DNA of 64,000 nt from Balneola vulgaris DSM 17893 (GTDB lineage: Bacteria; Bacteroidota; Rhodothermia; Balneolales; Balneolaceae): NCBI RefSeq assembly GCF_000375465.1, contig NZ_AQXH01000001.1, positions 1,403,338 through 1,467,337 on the forward strand, in the 5' to 3' direction. The notes beneath the pieces were generated by a model that saw nothing but the letters and a program-made list of their open reading frames with translations, was not told where the DNA came from and did no database searches. The position numbers and the translations under genes are program-made. Position 1 is the stretch's first letter. Each line of letters begins with the position of its first letter. Below are positions 17,199-27,200 of this stretch, in pieces.

Positions 17199-19306
17199 GT
17201 ATTTTATCTATTTCGAATATCAAAAACGTTGCCGTTATAACCTTAGATGCTCCTTCATCTAGTGTAAACACTTTGAATGAAGAACTCATGGAAGAGTTCG
17301 CAGGCCTCCTCGACCACATAGAGTCATCGGAGGATATACATGGGGCGGTATTAGTAAGTGGCAAAGATCACAACTTCATTGCGGGTGCTGATATTGAAAT
17401 GTTCAAAGCACGAGAAACTGCCGAAGAAATAGAGCAACTCAGCAGAGACGGTCATACCATCTTAAATAGAATAGAATCTTTTCCTAAGCCTATAGTGGTG
17501 GGCATACATGGAAGTTGTATGGGTGGCGGTGTGGAACTCTCTCTTGCCTGCCATTACAGAATTGCGAGCAACCATTCGAAAACGGTGTTATCACTTCCTG
17601 AAGTTAAACTAGGACTACTTCCTGGTACTGGTGGCACCCAACGCTTCCCTCGACTTGTAGGGATTCAAAAATCGCTTAGCTATATGCTTACCGGTAAAAA
17701 TATATTTGCCCGTTCCGCACATAAAATTGGTTTAGTAGATGAGCTGGTTCACAAAGATATTTTAGTTGATGTAGGCATTAAAGCTGTTGAGAACATTAAA
17801 GCAGGAAAGTTCACTAGAAAGCCAAAGCTTTCATTCACTGAAAAAGTGTTGGAAGGAAACCCTATTGGTCGATCTATCATTTTTTCTCAAGCTCGAAAAA
17901 AGACCCTAGCACAAACAAGAGGCAATTACCCTGCCCCACTTAAAATTATTGAAGCCGTTGAGTATGGCTTTAAACATGGTGTAGAAAAAGGTCTTCAAAA
18001 CGAATCTAAATTATTCGGTGAATTAGGAGCCACCACGGAATCTAGAGCTTTAGTGGAGCTCTTTTTCGCAATGACAGGCGCAAAAAATAATCCACAGAAG
18101 GAATTAGTTCGCCCTGTTAACAACATTGGGGTATTAGGTGCAGGCCTTATGGGATCCGGCATTGCTGATGTGAGTATTAACAAAGGGAACTTTCAGGTAA
18201 TTTTAAAAGACCGTGATTTAGAAGCGGCTGCCAAAGGGGAGCAAACGATTTATGATGATCTTCAGAAAAAAGTAAAGAAGAGAATCATCACTACAAGCGA
18301 TCGTGATCAGACGATGAGCCGAATGGTAAGTACAGATAGTTATGAAGGATTTCATAAAACAGATTTAGTTATCGAAGCGGTTTTTGAAGACCTAAACCTA
18401 AAGCATACCATCAGCAAAGAGGTTGAGGCACATACCCACCCCGACACTATCTTTGCAAGTAACACCTCGTCATTGCCAATATCCGACATTGCAAAAGGTG
18501 CTCAAAACCCCGAGCTCGTTATAGGAATGCATTACTTTTCACCTGTTCAAAAAATGCCCTTACTGGAAATCATAAAAACGGAACATACTGCAGACTGGGT
18601 TACAGCTACTGCTTATGACGTTGGTGTTAAGCAAGGCAAAACCGTTATCGTTGTAAATGATGGCCCTGGGTTTTATACCACCCGCATCCTTGCCCCATAT
18701 ATGAATGAGGCGCTTTTACTACTCGAGGAAGGTGCGTCTATCCCATTCCTTGATAAGATTATGAAAGACTTCGGCTATCCAGTTGGACCGATGGCTCTTC
18801 TCGATGAAGTAGGTATAGATGTAGGGGCTCATGTTGGGGAGACCATGTCGCCCATGTTTAACGCCAGAGGTGCTAAATCGTCTACCAAAGCGGCCGAATT
18901 AAAAGAAGCGGGTTACTTAGGAAGGAAGAATAAAAAAGGCTTATACCTCTATGAAGAGGGGAAAAAGAAACAGGTTAATACCGAAATCTATTCTTTTTTC
19001 GGTGGTTCAAATCGAACAGAACCGGATACTCAAACCGCTCAAATGAGAATGATATTATGCATGGTAAATGAAGCAACCTATTGCCTGCAAGAAAATATCT
19101 TGCTATCTGCTAAAGACGGTGACTTAGGTGCTATTCTTGGACTTGGTTTCCCTCCATTTACTGGTGGCCCATTTCGCTACTTAGATACTTTTGGTATTCA
19201 AAAGGCTGTTGAGCTATTAACGCAATACCAAGAAGAGTTTGGGCCACGATTTAAACCTTCCGACTTATTACTAGAGTATGCGCGTTCGAATAAAACATTT
19301 TATTAA
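17195..19306 (+). CDS. fadJ: Fatty-acid oxidation multifunctional enzyme: enoyl-CoA hydratase / 3-hydroxyacyl-CoA dehydrogenase
   Basis: A 703-aa alpha subunit. Residues ~1-190 are the enoyl-CoA hydratase (crotonase) domain (oxyanion-hole [10 protein letters not shown], then [14 protein letters not shown] and [16 protein letters not shown]). The NAD-binding 3-hydroxyacyl-CoA dehydrogenase domain begins near 312 ([17 protein letters not shown]), with GMHYFSPV and [12 protein letters not shown], followed by its C-terminal helical domain. Start is the ATG at 17195, overlapping fadI's stop (ATGA); a longer in-frame extension to 17144 lies inside fadI and is not needed. With fadI it forms the FadIJ complex. 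Confidence 0.94.
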   Translation: MSILSISNIKNVAVITLDAPSSSVNTLNEELMEEFAGLLDHIESSEDIHGAVLVSGKDHNFIAGADIEMFKARETAEEIEQLSRDGHTILNRIESFPKPIVVGIHGSCMGGGVELSLACHYRIASNHSKTVLSLPEVKLGLLPGTGGTQRFPRLVGIQKSLSYMLTGKNIFARSAHKIGLVDELVHKDILVDVGIKAVENIKAGKFTRKPKLSFTEKVLEGNPIGRSIIFSQARKKTLAQTRGNYPAPLKIIEAVEYGFKHGVEKGLQNESKLFGELGATTESRALVELFFAMTGAKNNPQKELVRPVNNIGVLGAGLMGSGIADVSINKGNFQVILKDRDLEAAAKGEQTIYDDLQKKVKKRIITTSDRDQTMSRMVSTDSYEGFHKTDLVIEAVFEDLNLKHTISKEVEAHTHPDTIFASNTSSLPISDIAKGAQNPELVIGMHYFSPVQKMPLLEIIKTEHTADWVTATAYDVGVKQGKTVIVVNDGPGFYTTRILAPYMNEALLLLEEGASIPFLDKIMKDFGYPVGPMALLDEVGIDVGAHVGETMSPMFNARGAKSSTKAAELKEAGYLGRKNKKGLYLYEEGKKKQVNTEIYSFFGGSNRTEPDTQTAQMRMILCMVNEATYCLQENILLSAKDGDLGAILGLGFPPFTGGPFRYLDTFGIQKAVELLTQYQEEFGPRFKPSDLLLEYARSNKTFY

Positions 19307-19377
19307 TTCTAGCTTAATCTATAATCAGATTAGTATATTCTGAAGTTTATGAATATCTACAGTTAATCTAATTTGGG

Positions 19378-20187
19378 TTGTTGAAGTCTACAATTAAGCG
19401 CACACTCTTACTATTAGGCATTCATGTCTTAATTATATTTGGGCATTCCTACCTCCTTGCTAATGGCGAAACTAGAGAGGCTTGTATAAAGGGTGAACCA
19501 CTGTATGATATCGTTCATGATTGGGCAGCTCATGGAATTTGGCCTTTTTCGGCATTTCAGAGTATCGATCATGCATCCATTATTTTAATCCTGACTATAA
19601 CATTTATAGTCGTTCTATTCTTCCACCCACAACGTCAGCTACTTTTTAGAAGATTTCTCATTCTGCATTCAACCATGTCGGTAATTAGAGCAATCTTTAT
19701 TTGGGTTACCACTCTACCAAGTCCTACTGCTCTCTGCTACGACCGTTATATTGATTCTTCTGAAGTTCTGGGACGAAGCATTGCCCTTACCTTTGGGGCT
19801 ATTGGAATTCCATATGAATGGTATGAGATTGGCATCCCTGGCATGACTTGTTGCGACAGTATTATTTCAGGGCATACCGCCATGCTGCTGGTGTTAAGCT
19901 TGTTACTCACCGCAGCAATCAAAAACTCAGGGGTACGAATTGGTATTTGGGCATTAGCAATATTGGGAATGTTAGGGCTAATCACCGTTGAGTGGCACTA
20001 CACTATCGATGTATTTGCGGCTGCACTTATTGGCATTCTCTTCTATAAATGGTACACCCTGAAAGCCACCGTTAAAGCGGGATGGCTTATAAAATATTTG
20101 GAAGGTGATCTTCGCACAGAATCCGAAAATGGTGTGAAGTCTTATAGTTTGAAAAACCTTATCAAGACAACAAATAACGAAGAATAA
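19378..20187 (+). CDS. Sphingomyelin-synthase-like (PAP2_C) membrane enzyme
   Basis: A 269-aa membrane protein with about six helices. All four motifs of the sphingomyelin synthase family are recognisable: PLYDIVHD (41-48, motif D1), TTLPSP (111-116, D2), CCDSIISGHT (158-167, D3) and HYTIDV (207-212, D4). The catalytic His166, His207 and Asp211 triad is intact. Eukaryotic members move phosphocholine or phosphoethanolamine from a phospholipid to ceramide; lipid phosphatase activity is the alternative here. A TTG start is used because no ATG precedes the first helix. Confidence 0.82.
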   Translation: MLKSTIKRTLLLLGIHVLIIFGHSYLLANGETREACIKGEPLYDIVHDWAAHGIWPFSAFQSIDHASIILILTITFIVVLFFHPQRQLLFRRFLILHSTMSVIRAIFIWVTTLPSPTALCYDRYIDSSEVLGRSIALTFGAIGIPYEWYEIGIPGMTCCDSIISGHTAMLLVLSLLLTAAIKNSGVRIGIWALAILGMLGLITVEWHYTIDVFAAALIGILFYKWYTLKATVKAGWLIKYLEGDLRTESENGVKSYSLKNLIKTTNNEE

Positions 20188-20357
20188 CACCTTCAACCCG
20201 GCATTACCCCGCTTTATAACCTCTAAAAGAGGGTTTTAGCCTTTTCGCTCAAAGCTATCACTTAGCATTGCAAGAGTTTTTCAAACATTAAGATTCTGCC
20301 TTTCAATGAATAATGCCGTATCTTTCGAGCTTCAATTAACTATAGATATCTAAATAA

Positions 20358-20690
20358 ATGAATTTATTGACATTCTTATTCATGGCACCTCCAGCAGAAG
20401 GCGGATCCGATAGCGGTTTTACTAGCCTTATTTTTATGGGTGCAATCTTTGTGGTTTTCTACTTCTTTATCATCCGCCCACAAAGCAAAAGACAAAAAGA
20501 AATTCAGCAGAAAGTTTCTGAAATGAAAAAGGGTGACAAAGTTGTTACTTCTTCTGGAATCATAGGTATTCTGAATACAATTGAAGATGATTCTGTACTT
20601 GTTGAAGTAGGTAACAATGTAAAAATCAGATTTCTTAAGACGGCCATTACGGATGTAAATCCAAATAAACCAGCTAAGAAAGAAAAATAA
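20358..20690 (+). CDS. yajC: Preprotein translocase subunit YajC
   Basis: A 110-aa accessory subunit of the SecDF-YajC complex. One membrane helix (FTSLIFMGAIFVVFYFFI region, ~22-40) is followed by the conserved IRPQSKRQKE, then MKKGDKVVTSSGIIG, the standard YajC pattern. It is 12 bp upstream of ribBA and probably shares its transcript. Confidence 0.95.
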   Translation: MNLLTFLFMAPPAEGGSDSGFTSLIFMGAIFVVFYFFIIRPQSKRQKEIQQKVSEMKKGDKVVTSSGIIGILNTIEDDSVLVEVGNNVKIRFLKTAITDVNPNKPAKKEK

Positions 20691-20702
20691 GAGCTATTCA
20701 AG

Positions 20703-21884
20703 ATGAGTGAAGCCTTTTCTTTTAACACAATCCCGGAAGCCATTGAAGACATAAAAAATGGCAAAATGGTGATTGTTGTTGATGATGAAGACCGTGAAAA
20801 TGAAGGCGATTTTCTAATGGCCGCTGAGTTGGTAACCACCGAGGCTATCAACTTTATGGTTAAACATGGAAGAGGCTTAGTTTGTGCTCCCGTAACAAAA
20901 GAGCACGCCGACAAGCTCAAGCTCACTCATATGGTAACAGATGGGGCTGACCCTGATGAAGCCAACTTTACTATCTCGATTGATCATAAGCGATTAACAA
21001 CAACAGGTATATCTGCGGCCGACCGCGCTAATACCATTCGTGAAATGACCAACGATGAGGCCAAGCCAGGCGACTTCCGTCGCCCAGGCCACGTATTCCC
21101 TCTACTTGCCGTTCAAGGCGGTGTATTGCGCCGTGCAGGCCATACCGAAGCGGCTATCGATCTTGCTAAGCTTGCGGGGCTTAAGCCTGTAGGCATCATC
21201 TGTGAGATTATGAAGGATGATGGCGAAATGGCTCGTGTGCCTGATCTTATTGAGATGGCTAAAGAGTACAACATGAAGCTCATCACCATTAAAGACCTTA
21301 TTGCTTATCGTAATGCAACAGAGTCGTTAGTTCATGAAGTGATGGACATCAACATGCCAACGATGTATGGCGATTTTACCCTTCGAGCTTTTAAAGAAAC
21401 CCTTACAGGCGACATCCATTTAGCGCTCACAAAAGGTTCATGGACTATAGATGAACCGGTACTAACCAGAGTTCACTCTTCCGACTTGATTGGCGATATC
21501 TTCGGCAGTCGATTAAATGACACTAGTGAATTACTTCATCAGGCCATGTTGCAGGTAGAGCGTGAAGGCAAGGGCATCGTTCTGTATATGAACCGTAACC
21601 AACGCGGCTCAGTGCTAGTGAATCAATTACGCACGCTAAAAGCGATGCAAGAGTCTTTTGGAAGTCACGTGGAAGAAGAGGATAACAATCCTAAGAAAAG
21701 TGATTCACGTGATTATGGAATCGGAGCTCAAATTCTGAAGAACCTCGGTGTGAGCAAACTCAGAATCCTATCTAACAATCCCGTAAAACGAATTGGGATT
21801 AAGAGCTTTGGCCTTGAGATCGTTGATCAAGTGCCGATCGATACCAATATCGAATTTTTAGAAGGCCAACTAAAAAAGGACTAG
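20703..21884 (+). CDS. ribB: 3,4-dihydroxy-2-butanone-4-phosphate synthase with a degenerate GTP cyclohydrolase II domain
   Basis: A 393-aa two-domain RibBA-type protein. The N-terminal domain (1-~208) has intact DHBP synthase motifs: DDEDRENEGDF (27-37), the RRPGHVFPL metal/substrate loop and AGHTEAA, so it should make DHBP from ribulose-5-phosphate. The C-terminal GTP cyclohydrolase II-like domain (~215-393) has lost the zinc-binding cysteines: the RVHSxC...CxC motif reads RVHSSDLIGD with Asp261, Asn272 and Thr274 in their places, and RQEGRxIGL is replaced by NRNQRGSVL. The second activity is therefore unlikely, as in the described RibBX type. Its stop codon lies inside a 31-bp direct repeat. 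Confidence 0.9.
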   Translation: MSEAFSFNTIPEAIEDIKNGKMVIVVDDEDRENEGDFLMAAELVTTEAINFMVKHGRGLVCAPVTKEHADKLKLTHMVTDGADPDEANFTISIDHKRLTTTGISAADRANTIREMTNDEAKPGDFRRPGHVFPLLAVQGGVLRRAGHTEAAIDLAKLAGLKPVGIICEIMKDDGEMARVPDLIEMAKEYNMKLITIKDLIAYRNATESLVHEVMDINMPTMYGDFTLRAFKETLTGDIHLALTKGSWTIDEPVLTRVHSSDLIGDIFGSRLNDTSELLHQAMLQVEREGKGIVLYMNRNQRGSVLVNQLRTLKAMQESFGSHVEEEDNNPKKSDSRDYGIGAQILKNLGVSKLRILSNNPVKRIGIKSFGLEIVDQVPIDTNIEFLEGQLKKD

Positions 21885-21896
21885 CGTTTACTAGTC
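21866..21896. repeat. 31-bp direct repeat, left copy (covers the ribB stop codon)
   Basis: A 31-bp sequence identical to 23144-23174. It contains the last codons and TAG stop of ribB and the hairpin core GACTAG...CTAGTC. Unlike the right copy it is not followed by the rest of the terminator stem and T-run. Confidence 0.9.
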
Positions 21897-22096
21897 TCCA
21901 ATCACTTTCCCATTAGTATACTTTGATTTGAGTCAAAACAAAGTTTCTATGTACATATCAAGCCTATGATATGTTACTGCAATTTACTATTCTAGACCCT
22001 ATATCTTAATAATATTATAGCATTTACAACTATAATATTTCATACCTAGTTGATAACTTTTCATCAATAATGATTCTACAATTAGAATTATCAATA

Positions 22097-23134
22097 ATGA
22101 GAACTCTGTTACTTTTCTTCGGAATATGTCTATTGAATTGTAGCTCAGCAGATAATTATTTCTCAAATCAATTATCAGAGGACTTTACAGAAATAGACAT
22201 TCAATTAGAGTTATCTAAAGACACTCTATTTTTAGAGCTCTTTTATGATGTAGGTAGCAGTGATGATGTCTTGATTAATCAAGCTAATTCAATTGTAGAA
22301 GTTTCAAAGAATAAGTATTGGGTTTCTGATTTTTTAGGTCAAGTCGTTGAACTTGATAATAGCGGCAACTTCATAGCTACTATTTTGGAAACCGGCAGCG
22401 GCCCAAATGAAATACTTAAACCTATTGGAATGGGGAAAAGCCCCAATGGAGATATCTATGTATTAGACAGCGCATTGATGGCATATGTAGTATTAGATAC
22501 TTCAGGGAATGAGATAAGAAGAGTGCCAACAAAATCTATCTCAACCTCTGTGATGGTTGATCAACCAACTGTGCTCGCTTCAAACAGAATTTTATGGAAG
22601 AAAATACTTCATCCTGAATTTTCTTTAGTAGAATGGGATTCTTTAGGAAACTTTAGTCAAGGAATTATAGACAACCTTGTTAAACCAGGCGAAACCCCTG
22701 TAATGCTCAATAATGTCGTTTATGACTTTGACTCTTCATCAAATACTTTTTTCTATGCTTATAAGCCCATACCTACATTGTTCGAACGGAAGTCAGGTAA
22801 AATTTTTAGGCAAATTAATCTAGTTGATTCAGAATCTGATTACGACTTTAACAGTAAGGTAACTGAGATTAAAAACCAGAACACAAACCGCGTCTCAAAT
22901 CTAATTAAAGAAATTTTCTGGGTAAAGGATGGAATATTGGTGGCCCATGAAAACTATGTTACTTATTTACCTGAAGGTAATTTTACACATCCAAAATCCT
23001 ATCAACTATTTAATTCTAATGGAAAGAAAGCAATTTACCATTATGCGGGGAAAACGAGTACTTACCTTTTCCTTTTCGATGCTTTCAACAAAAGAATATA
23101 TAGAGTGAACTTAAATCACTTTGAGAATAATTAA
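22097..23134 (+). CDS. 6-bladed beta-propeller lipoprotein (repeat-flanked)
   Basis: A 345-aa lipoprotein. Signal peptide RTLLLFFGICLLNC with lipobox L-L-N-C, then a propeller body with GNFIATILETGSGPNEIL, the G-x-G-P-x-E turn equivalent to GRGPGEF in the related gene at 11020, and repeated hydrophobic strands. I chose the ATG at 22097; nine codons of extension to an ATG at 22070 would spoil the signal peptide n-region. The gene and its upstream region look more AT-rich than ribB. It sits between two copies of a perfect 31-bp repeat, as if inserted after ribB. Ligand unknown. Confidence 0.85.
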   Translation: MRTLLLFFGICLLNCSSADNYFSNQLSEDFTEIDIQLELSKDTLFLELFYDVGSSDDVLINQANSIVEVSKNKYWVSDFLGQVVELDNSGNFIATILETGSGPNEILKPIGMGKSPNGDIYVLDSALMAYVVLDTSGNEIRRVPTKSISTSVMVDQPTVLASNRILWKKILHPEFSLVEWDSLGNFSQGIIDNLVKPGETPVMLNNVVYDFDSSSNTFFYAYKPIPTLFERKSGKIFRQINLVDSESDYDFNSKVTEIKNQNTNRVSNLIKEIFWVKDGILVAHENYVTYLPEGNFTHPKSYQLFNSNGKKAIYHYAGKTSTYLFLFDAFNKRIYRVNLNHFENN

Positions 23135-23143
23135 GAATACACC

Positions 23144-23174
23144 CCAACTAAAAAAGGACTAGCGTTTACTAGTC
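23144..23174. repeat. 31-bp direct repeat, right copy (within the terminator)
   Basis: Identical to 21866-21896. Here the sequence continues into the full inverted repeat and forms the terminator at 23151-23179. Confidence 0.9.
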
Positions 23175-23179
23175 CTTTA
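23151..23179. terminator. Bidirectional terminator between the propeller gene and lspA
   Basis: AAAGGACTAG / CTAGTCCTTT (10 bp) with a 6-nt loop. On the minus strand the stem is followed by a run of Ts, serving the ileS-dksA-lspA operon; on the plus strand the T-run is short. Convergent genes on both sides use it. Confidence 0.8.
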
Positions 23180-23238
23180 TCTATTCAATTCTTTACTAAA
23201 TAAAATTCTATTCTAAATAAAATCGAACATTTATTACG

Positions 23239-23817
23239 CTATGCTTGTGATGGCGAATCCGCTACTTCTGTAGCGTTGTTTGATTCTTCACTTTCCACTA
23301 CTCCATCGTGCTGAAGCAATCTCTTGTTAAACACAAGTAGACTAATGATGGATACTGAAATTGCGATATCAGCTACATTAAAGATGTAAGGAAAAACGGT
23401 CCAATCATTGATTCGAAGACTGAAGTAAATGAAGTCGATTACGTGGCCTTCAAGTACTCCACCATTTCCATAAACATAACCCATAAAGATTCGGTCAGAG
23501 ATATTACCGAGTGCACCACCAATAATTAAACCCATAAAAGCTAAATAGCCTATGGATGCCTTATCTAGGGATCTAATCAGATATATGAGAATCCCCATAG
23601 TTGCGAGAATCGCAACACCACTGATTACCGGTGTAGGCAACCAGTCGATACCCATAGCCATGCCTGGATTTTGGGTATAATAAAACTCTAGCCAGCCGTC
23701 GATTAACGTTTTCGACTGAAGCTCAGGAGTTGTTCTAATGATCCACTTTGTAAGCTGATCAATGCCCAGTACAATTATAGCGGGCACTGATAAGACTAAT
23801 ATCTTTTTTTGTCTCAA
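23239..23817 (-). CDS. lspA: Lipoprotein signal peptidase II
   Basis: Aspartic protease of the inner membrane that cleaves prolipoproteins before the lipidated Cys. The 192-aa protein has four membrane helices, GIDQLTKW near the N-terminus, and the catalytic aspartates Asp108 (GNISDRI) and Asp150 (FNVADIAIS). Start is a TTG at 23817, 9 bp after the dksA-like stop, as no ATG precedes the first helix. Third gene of the ileS-dksA-lspA operon; a client set of lipoproteins is visible across this window. Confidence 0.95.
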   Translation of the reverse strand: MRQKKILVLSVPAIIVLGIDQLTKWIIRTTPELQSKTLIDGWLEFYYTQNPGMAMGIDWLPTPVISGVAILATMGILIYLIRSLDKASIGYLAFMGLIIGGALGNISDRIFMGYVYGNGGVLEGHVIDFIYFSLRINDWTVFPYIFNVADIAISVSIISLLVFNKRLLQHDGVVESEESNNATEVADSPSQA

Positions 23818-23826
23818 ACCTTAGGA

Positions 23827-24225
23827 TTATCTACGCTTTAGTTTGGCATCGATACTAAGCTGAGTATGTGGCACGGCTTCAAGACGCCCTTTAGCAATCT
23901 TCTTACCTGTTACCTTGCACACTCCATAGGTTTTGTTATCGATACGCTTCATGGCATCATCAAGGTATTTGATGAATTTTCGCGTACGGTTTAACAGTAC
24001 ATAGGTCTTCTCACGTTCCTGTGCATCAGTTCCGGCATCAGCCATATGGAAAGAATAGGCTGATTCATCAGAAGCGTTCTCCATACTTTCGCGTAGTGTA
24101 CGCTGCAGTACGTTTAGTTCATCTTCTGATTCTTTCAACTTTTTTTGGATGATAGCACGGAAATATTCCAGTTCTTCATCACTATAAGGTGATACTCTTT
24201 CTTCGGTTTTGGTATTCTCAGACAT
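23827..24225 (-). CDS. TraR/DksA-family protein lacking most zinc-finger cysteines
   Basis: A 132-aa coiled-coil protein of the DksA/TraR family, which binds the RNA polymerase secondary channel and works with ppGpp. A helical hairpin (~17-95, with HMADAGTDAQERE) precedes the finger region YGVCKVTGKKIAKGRLEAVP. Only Cys103 of the four zinc ligands remains; the other positions are Thr106, Ser124 and Ala127. The R-L-E-A-x-P core is kept, so the fold is probably held without zinc, as seen in other Bacteroidetes members. Located between ileS (9 bp) and lspA (9 bp). Confidence 0.9.
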   Translation of the reverse strand: MSENTKTEERVSPYSDEELEYFRAIIQKKLKESEDELNVLQRTLRESMENASDESAYSFHMADAGTDAQEREKTYVLLNRTRKFIKYLDDAMKRIDNKTYGVCKVTGKKIAKGRLEAVPHTQLSIDAKLKRR

Positions 24226-24234
24226 CTCTACACC

Positions 24235-27200
24235 TCAAGAATTTAAATTTCTGCGAACTGAAATCTCACATTCCGTTTCGCCAATCTCCCATTTCTTATC
24301 GAAATCAGAGACCTCCAATTGTTCCAGTTTTATTTCTTCAGCCAAGGTTTCTTTCTTTATGTAATCAGACATAGAAACCACAGCTTCTTTAATTTCTTCA
24401 GAGCCTTGAACACCAATCACAATCCGGTCAACAACATCAAAATCTGCTTCCTTTCTCATGTTCTGTATTCTGTTCACAAATTCACGAGCTATACCTTCTA
24501 GTTTCAACTCATGAGATAGCTCCGTGTCTACGGCTACGCTTAATCCTCTTTCTGTTTCAACTTGCCAGCCTTCTAGCCCAGTTCGAATTATATCTAAACC
24601 CTCTGACTCAATCCGAACAGTTTCCCCGTCTTCAAGAGTTAGGTCAATATATCCGTTTTTTTCGAAATCAGTAATTTCATTTGTCGATAACTGCGAAATT
24701 TTTGAGGCAACGGCTTTCATTTTTGGCCCTAACCTTCTGCCCAACACTGGGAAATTCGCTTTAGCTGATTTATGAACTATACCAGAGTCATCGTCAACGA
24801 ACTGAATGTCTTTCACATTCACTTCTTCAAGGATAATATCCTTAATTGATTCAATGGCTGCGCGTTCAGCTTCATCTTTAATTGGAAGAATAATACGCGC
24901 TAATGGTTGGCGTACATTCATTTCAATTTGGTTACGAATGCGCAATACAATGGATGAAATCAATCGAGCCATATCCATTTTATGCTCTAGGCTCTTGTAT
25001 ATTGCCGTCTCTTCAACGGTTGGGAAGAAAGAAACGTGTACAGATTCTTCCTCAAGTCCCGTTACGTCGTTTAAGTTCTGATAGAGCCACTCCCCAATAA
25101 ATGGAGCAATAGGACTTATCATCTTACTTAAGCTCTTTAAACACTCATACAATGTCTGGTAAGCCGCTGTTTTATCTAGCGTATTGCCTTCTTTCCAGAA
25201 ACGGCGACGGTTACGGCGAACGTACCAGTTACTTAGCTCTTCCACAAAAGCTTCCATCTCTCTAGCGGCTTTTGTAGGCTCATAATCTTCTAAGAATTCT
25301 TCCACATTTTTGATGGTGGTGTTCAATCTTGAGATTACCCACTGGTCAATTTCTGGACGTTCATTTGCCGGAATTTGAGATCCAGAGTAGGTAAAGCCAT
25401 CGATATTCGCATATAAAGCGAAGAAAGAATACGTGTTTACCAAGGTATTAAAGAACTTACGCTGAACTTCTTTCAACCCTTCTTCACTAAATTTTAGGTT
25501 CTCCCATGGCGCTGAGTTACTCATCATATACCAGCGAACGGTGTCGGCACCGTACTGATTGATAAGCTGGAAAGGTTCTACAGTGTTCCCTTTACTCTTA
25601 CTCATTTTCTCGCCATTGGCATCCAATACGAGACCATTGGAGATTACATTACGGAATGCTTCTTCATTGAAAAGCATAGTTCCTAATGCATGAAGTGTAT
25701 AGAACCAACCTCTTGTTTGGTCTACCCCTTCAGCGATAAAATCGGCTGGGTAGTTATAACTGAACTCATGATCGTTTTCGAATGGGTAGTGCCATTGTGC
25801 AAACGGCATAGCACCAGAATCGAACCAAACATCTAAAAGATCTGGGATTCTACGCATAGTGCCTCCATCAGGAGCATCCCAAGTAATATCATCAATGTAT
25901 GGGCGGTGTAAGTCAATCTCTGCATCCTCAGCTAAACCTGCTTTTTCACGCAGTTCACGCATGCTTCCAATGCACTCAACATATTCAGGGTCTTTATCAC
26001 TCGCCCAAATAGGAATCGGTGTTCCCCAATAGCGCTGCCTTGAAACAGCCCAATCCACATTATTTTCGAGCCATGTTCCAAAACGACCCGTTCCTGTACT
26101 TTCAGGCTTCCAGTTGATCTTGTTATTCAACTCAACCATACGGTCTTTCACACTTGTAGTGCGAATGAACCAAGATTCAACAGGGTACGACATCAACGGT
26201 GTCCCTTTTCTCCAATCAAATGGATAGTTGTGCACACAAGTCTCGTGGCGGAACATCAAATTCTTTTCTTTGATAGCTCTTGCGATGTCTTTATCCGCTT
26301 CTTTGAACCACTGACCAGCGAATTCAGGCACGGCATCAGTGAACTTCCCATCTCTATCGATAGGATTGAACATTGGGATATTCGCTTTTTGGCACGAATC
26401 ATAATCATCTGCACCATATGCGGGTGCTGTATGTACTACACCAGTACCTTCATCAGTAGTCACATAATCAGCCTCAATCACTTTCCAAGCTTGAGACTTA
26501 TCAATTTCTTTAGAAGCGTAGTCAAAAATTGGCTGATAGGTACGTCCTAGTAAATCCTGCCCAGAATATTCTTCGATAAACTCGAATCCTTCTCCGAAAA
26601 CATCCGCTGCACAATCTTTTGCTACAATGAAGTTTTCCCCTTCAAAAGATACTTTAGCATAAGTGAGCTTTGGGTTCACTGTTAATGCCATATTTGAAAT
26701 GGTAGTCCAAGGAGTGGTTGTCCAAGCTAAAAAGAAGGTGTTTTCATCGCCATCCACAGGGAATTTCACATAAATAGATGGATCCTGAGTTTCTTTGTAA
26801 CCTAAACTAACCTCATGTGACGAAAGTACGGTACCAGAACCCGGTGAATACCACTGGATCTTATATCCTTTATATACGAATCCTTTTTCAAATAGCTTGT
26901 TGAAAGCCCACCAAACCGATTCGATATAGTTGTTCTCAAAAGTCACATATGGGTTTTCTTGATCTACCCAATATGCCATTCTTGAAGTTAGATCATCCCA
27001 CAGGTGCTTGTATTTCAGAACACTTTCTTTACACTGTGCATTGTATTCTGCTACACCGTAGTCTTCAACTTGAGATCGACCTTCCAGTCCAAGTGCTTTT
27101 TCAACTTCGATTTCTACAGGAAGCCCATGAGTATCCCAACCAGCTTTCCTTTCAACACGGAACCCTTTCAAGGTCTTGTAACGGCAAAACATATCCTTTA

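Noticed and set aside
20218..20236. Possible terminator after the sphingomyelin-synthase-like gene
   Set aside because: The stem has a bulge and only a short, interrupted T-run, so it is too weak to list.
20277..20291. A 15-bp sequence (TTTTTCAAACATTAA) before yajC that recurs at 27551-27565 before the LMW-PTP gene
   Set aside because: A 15-bp AT-rich match is expected by chance once or twice in 64 kb, and the spacing to the start codon differs (66 versus 12 bp).
20358..21884. FMN riboswitch before the riboflavin gene
   Set aside because: The leader before yajC and the 12-bp gap before ribB contain none of the conserved RFN-element sequence.
24806..25081. Several plus-strand open frames inside ileS
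   Set aside because: They follow the codon pattern of the real minus-strand gene and lack start signals.
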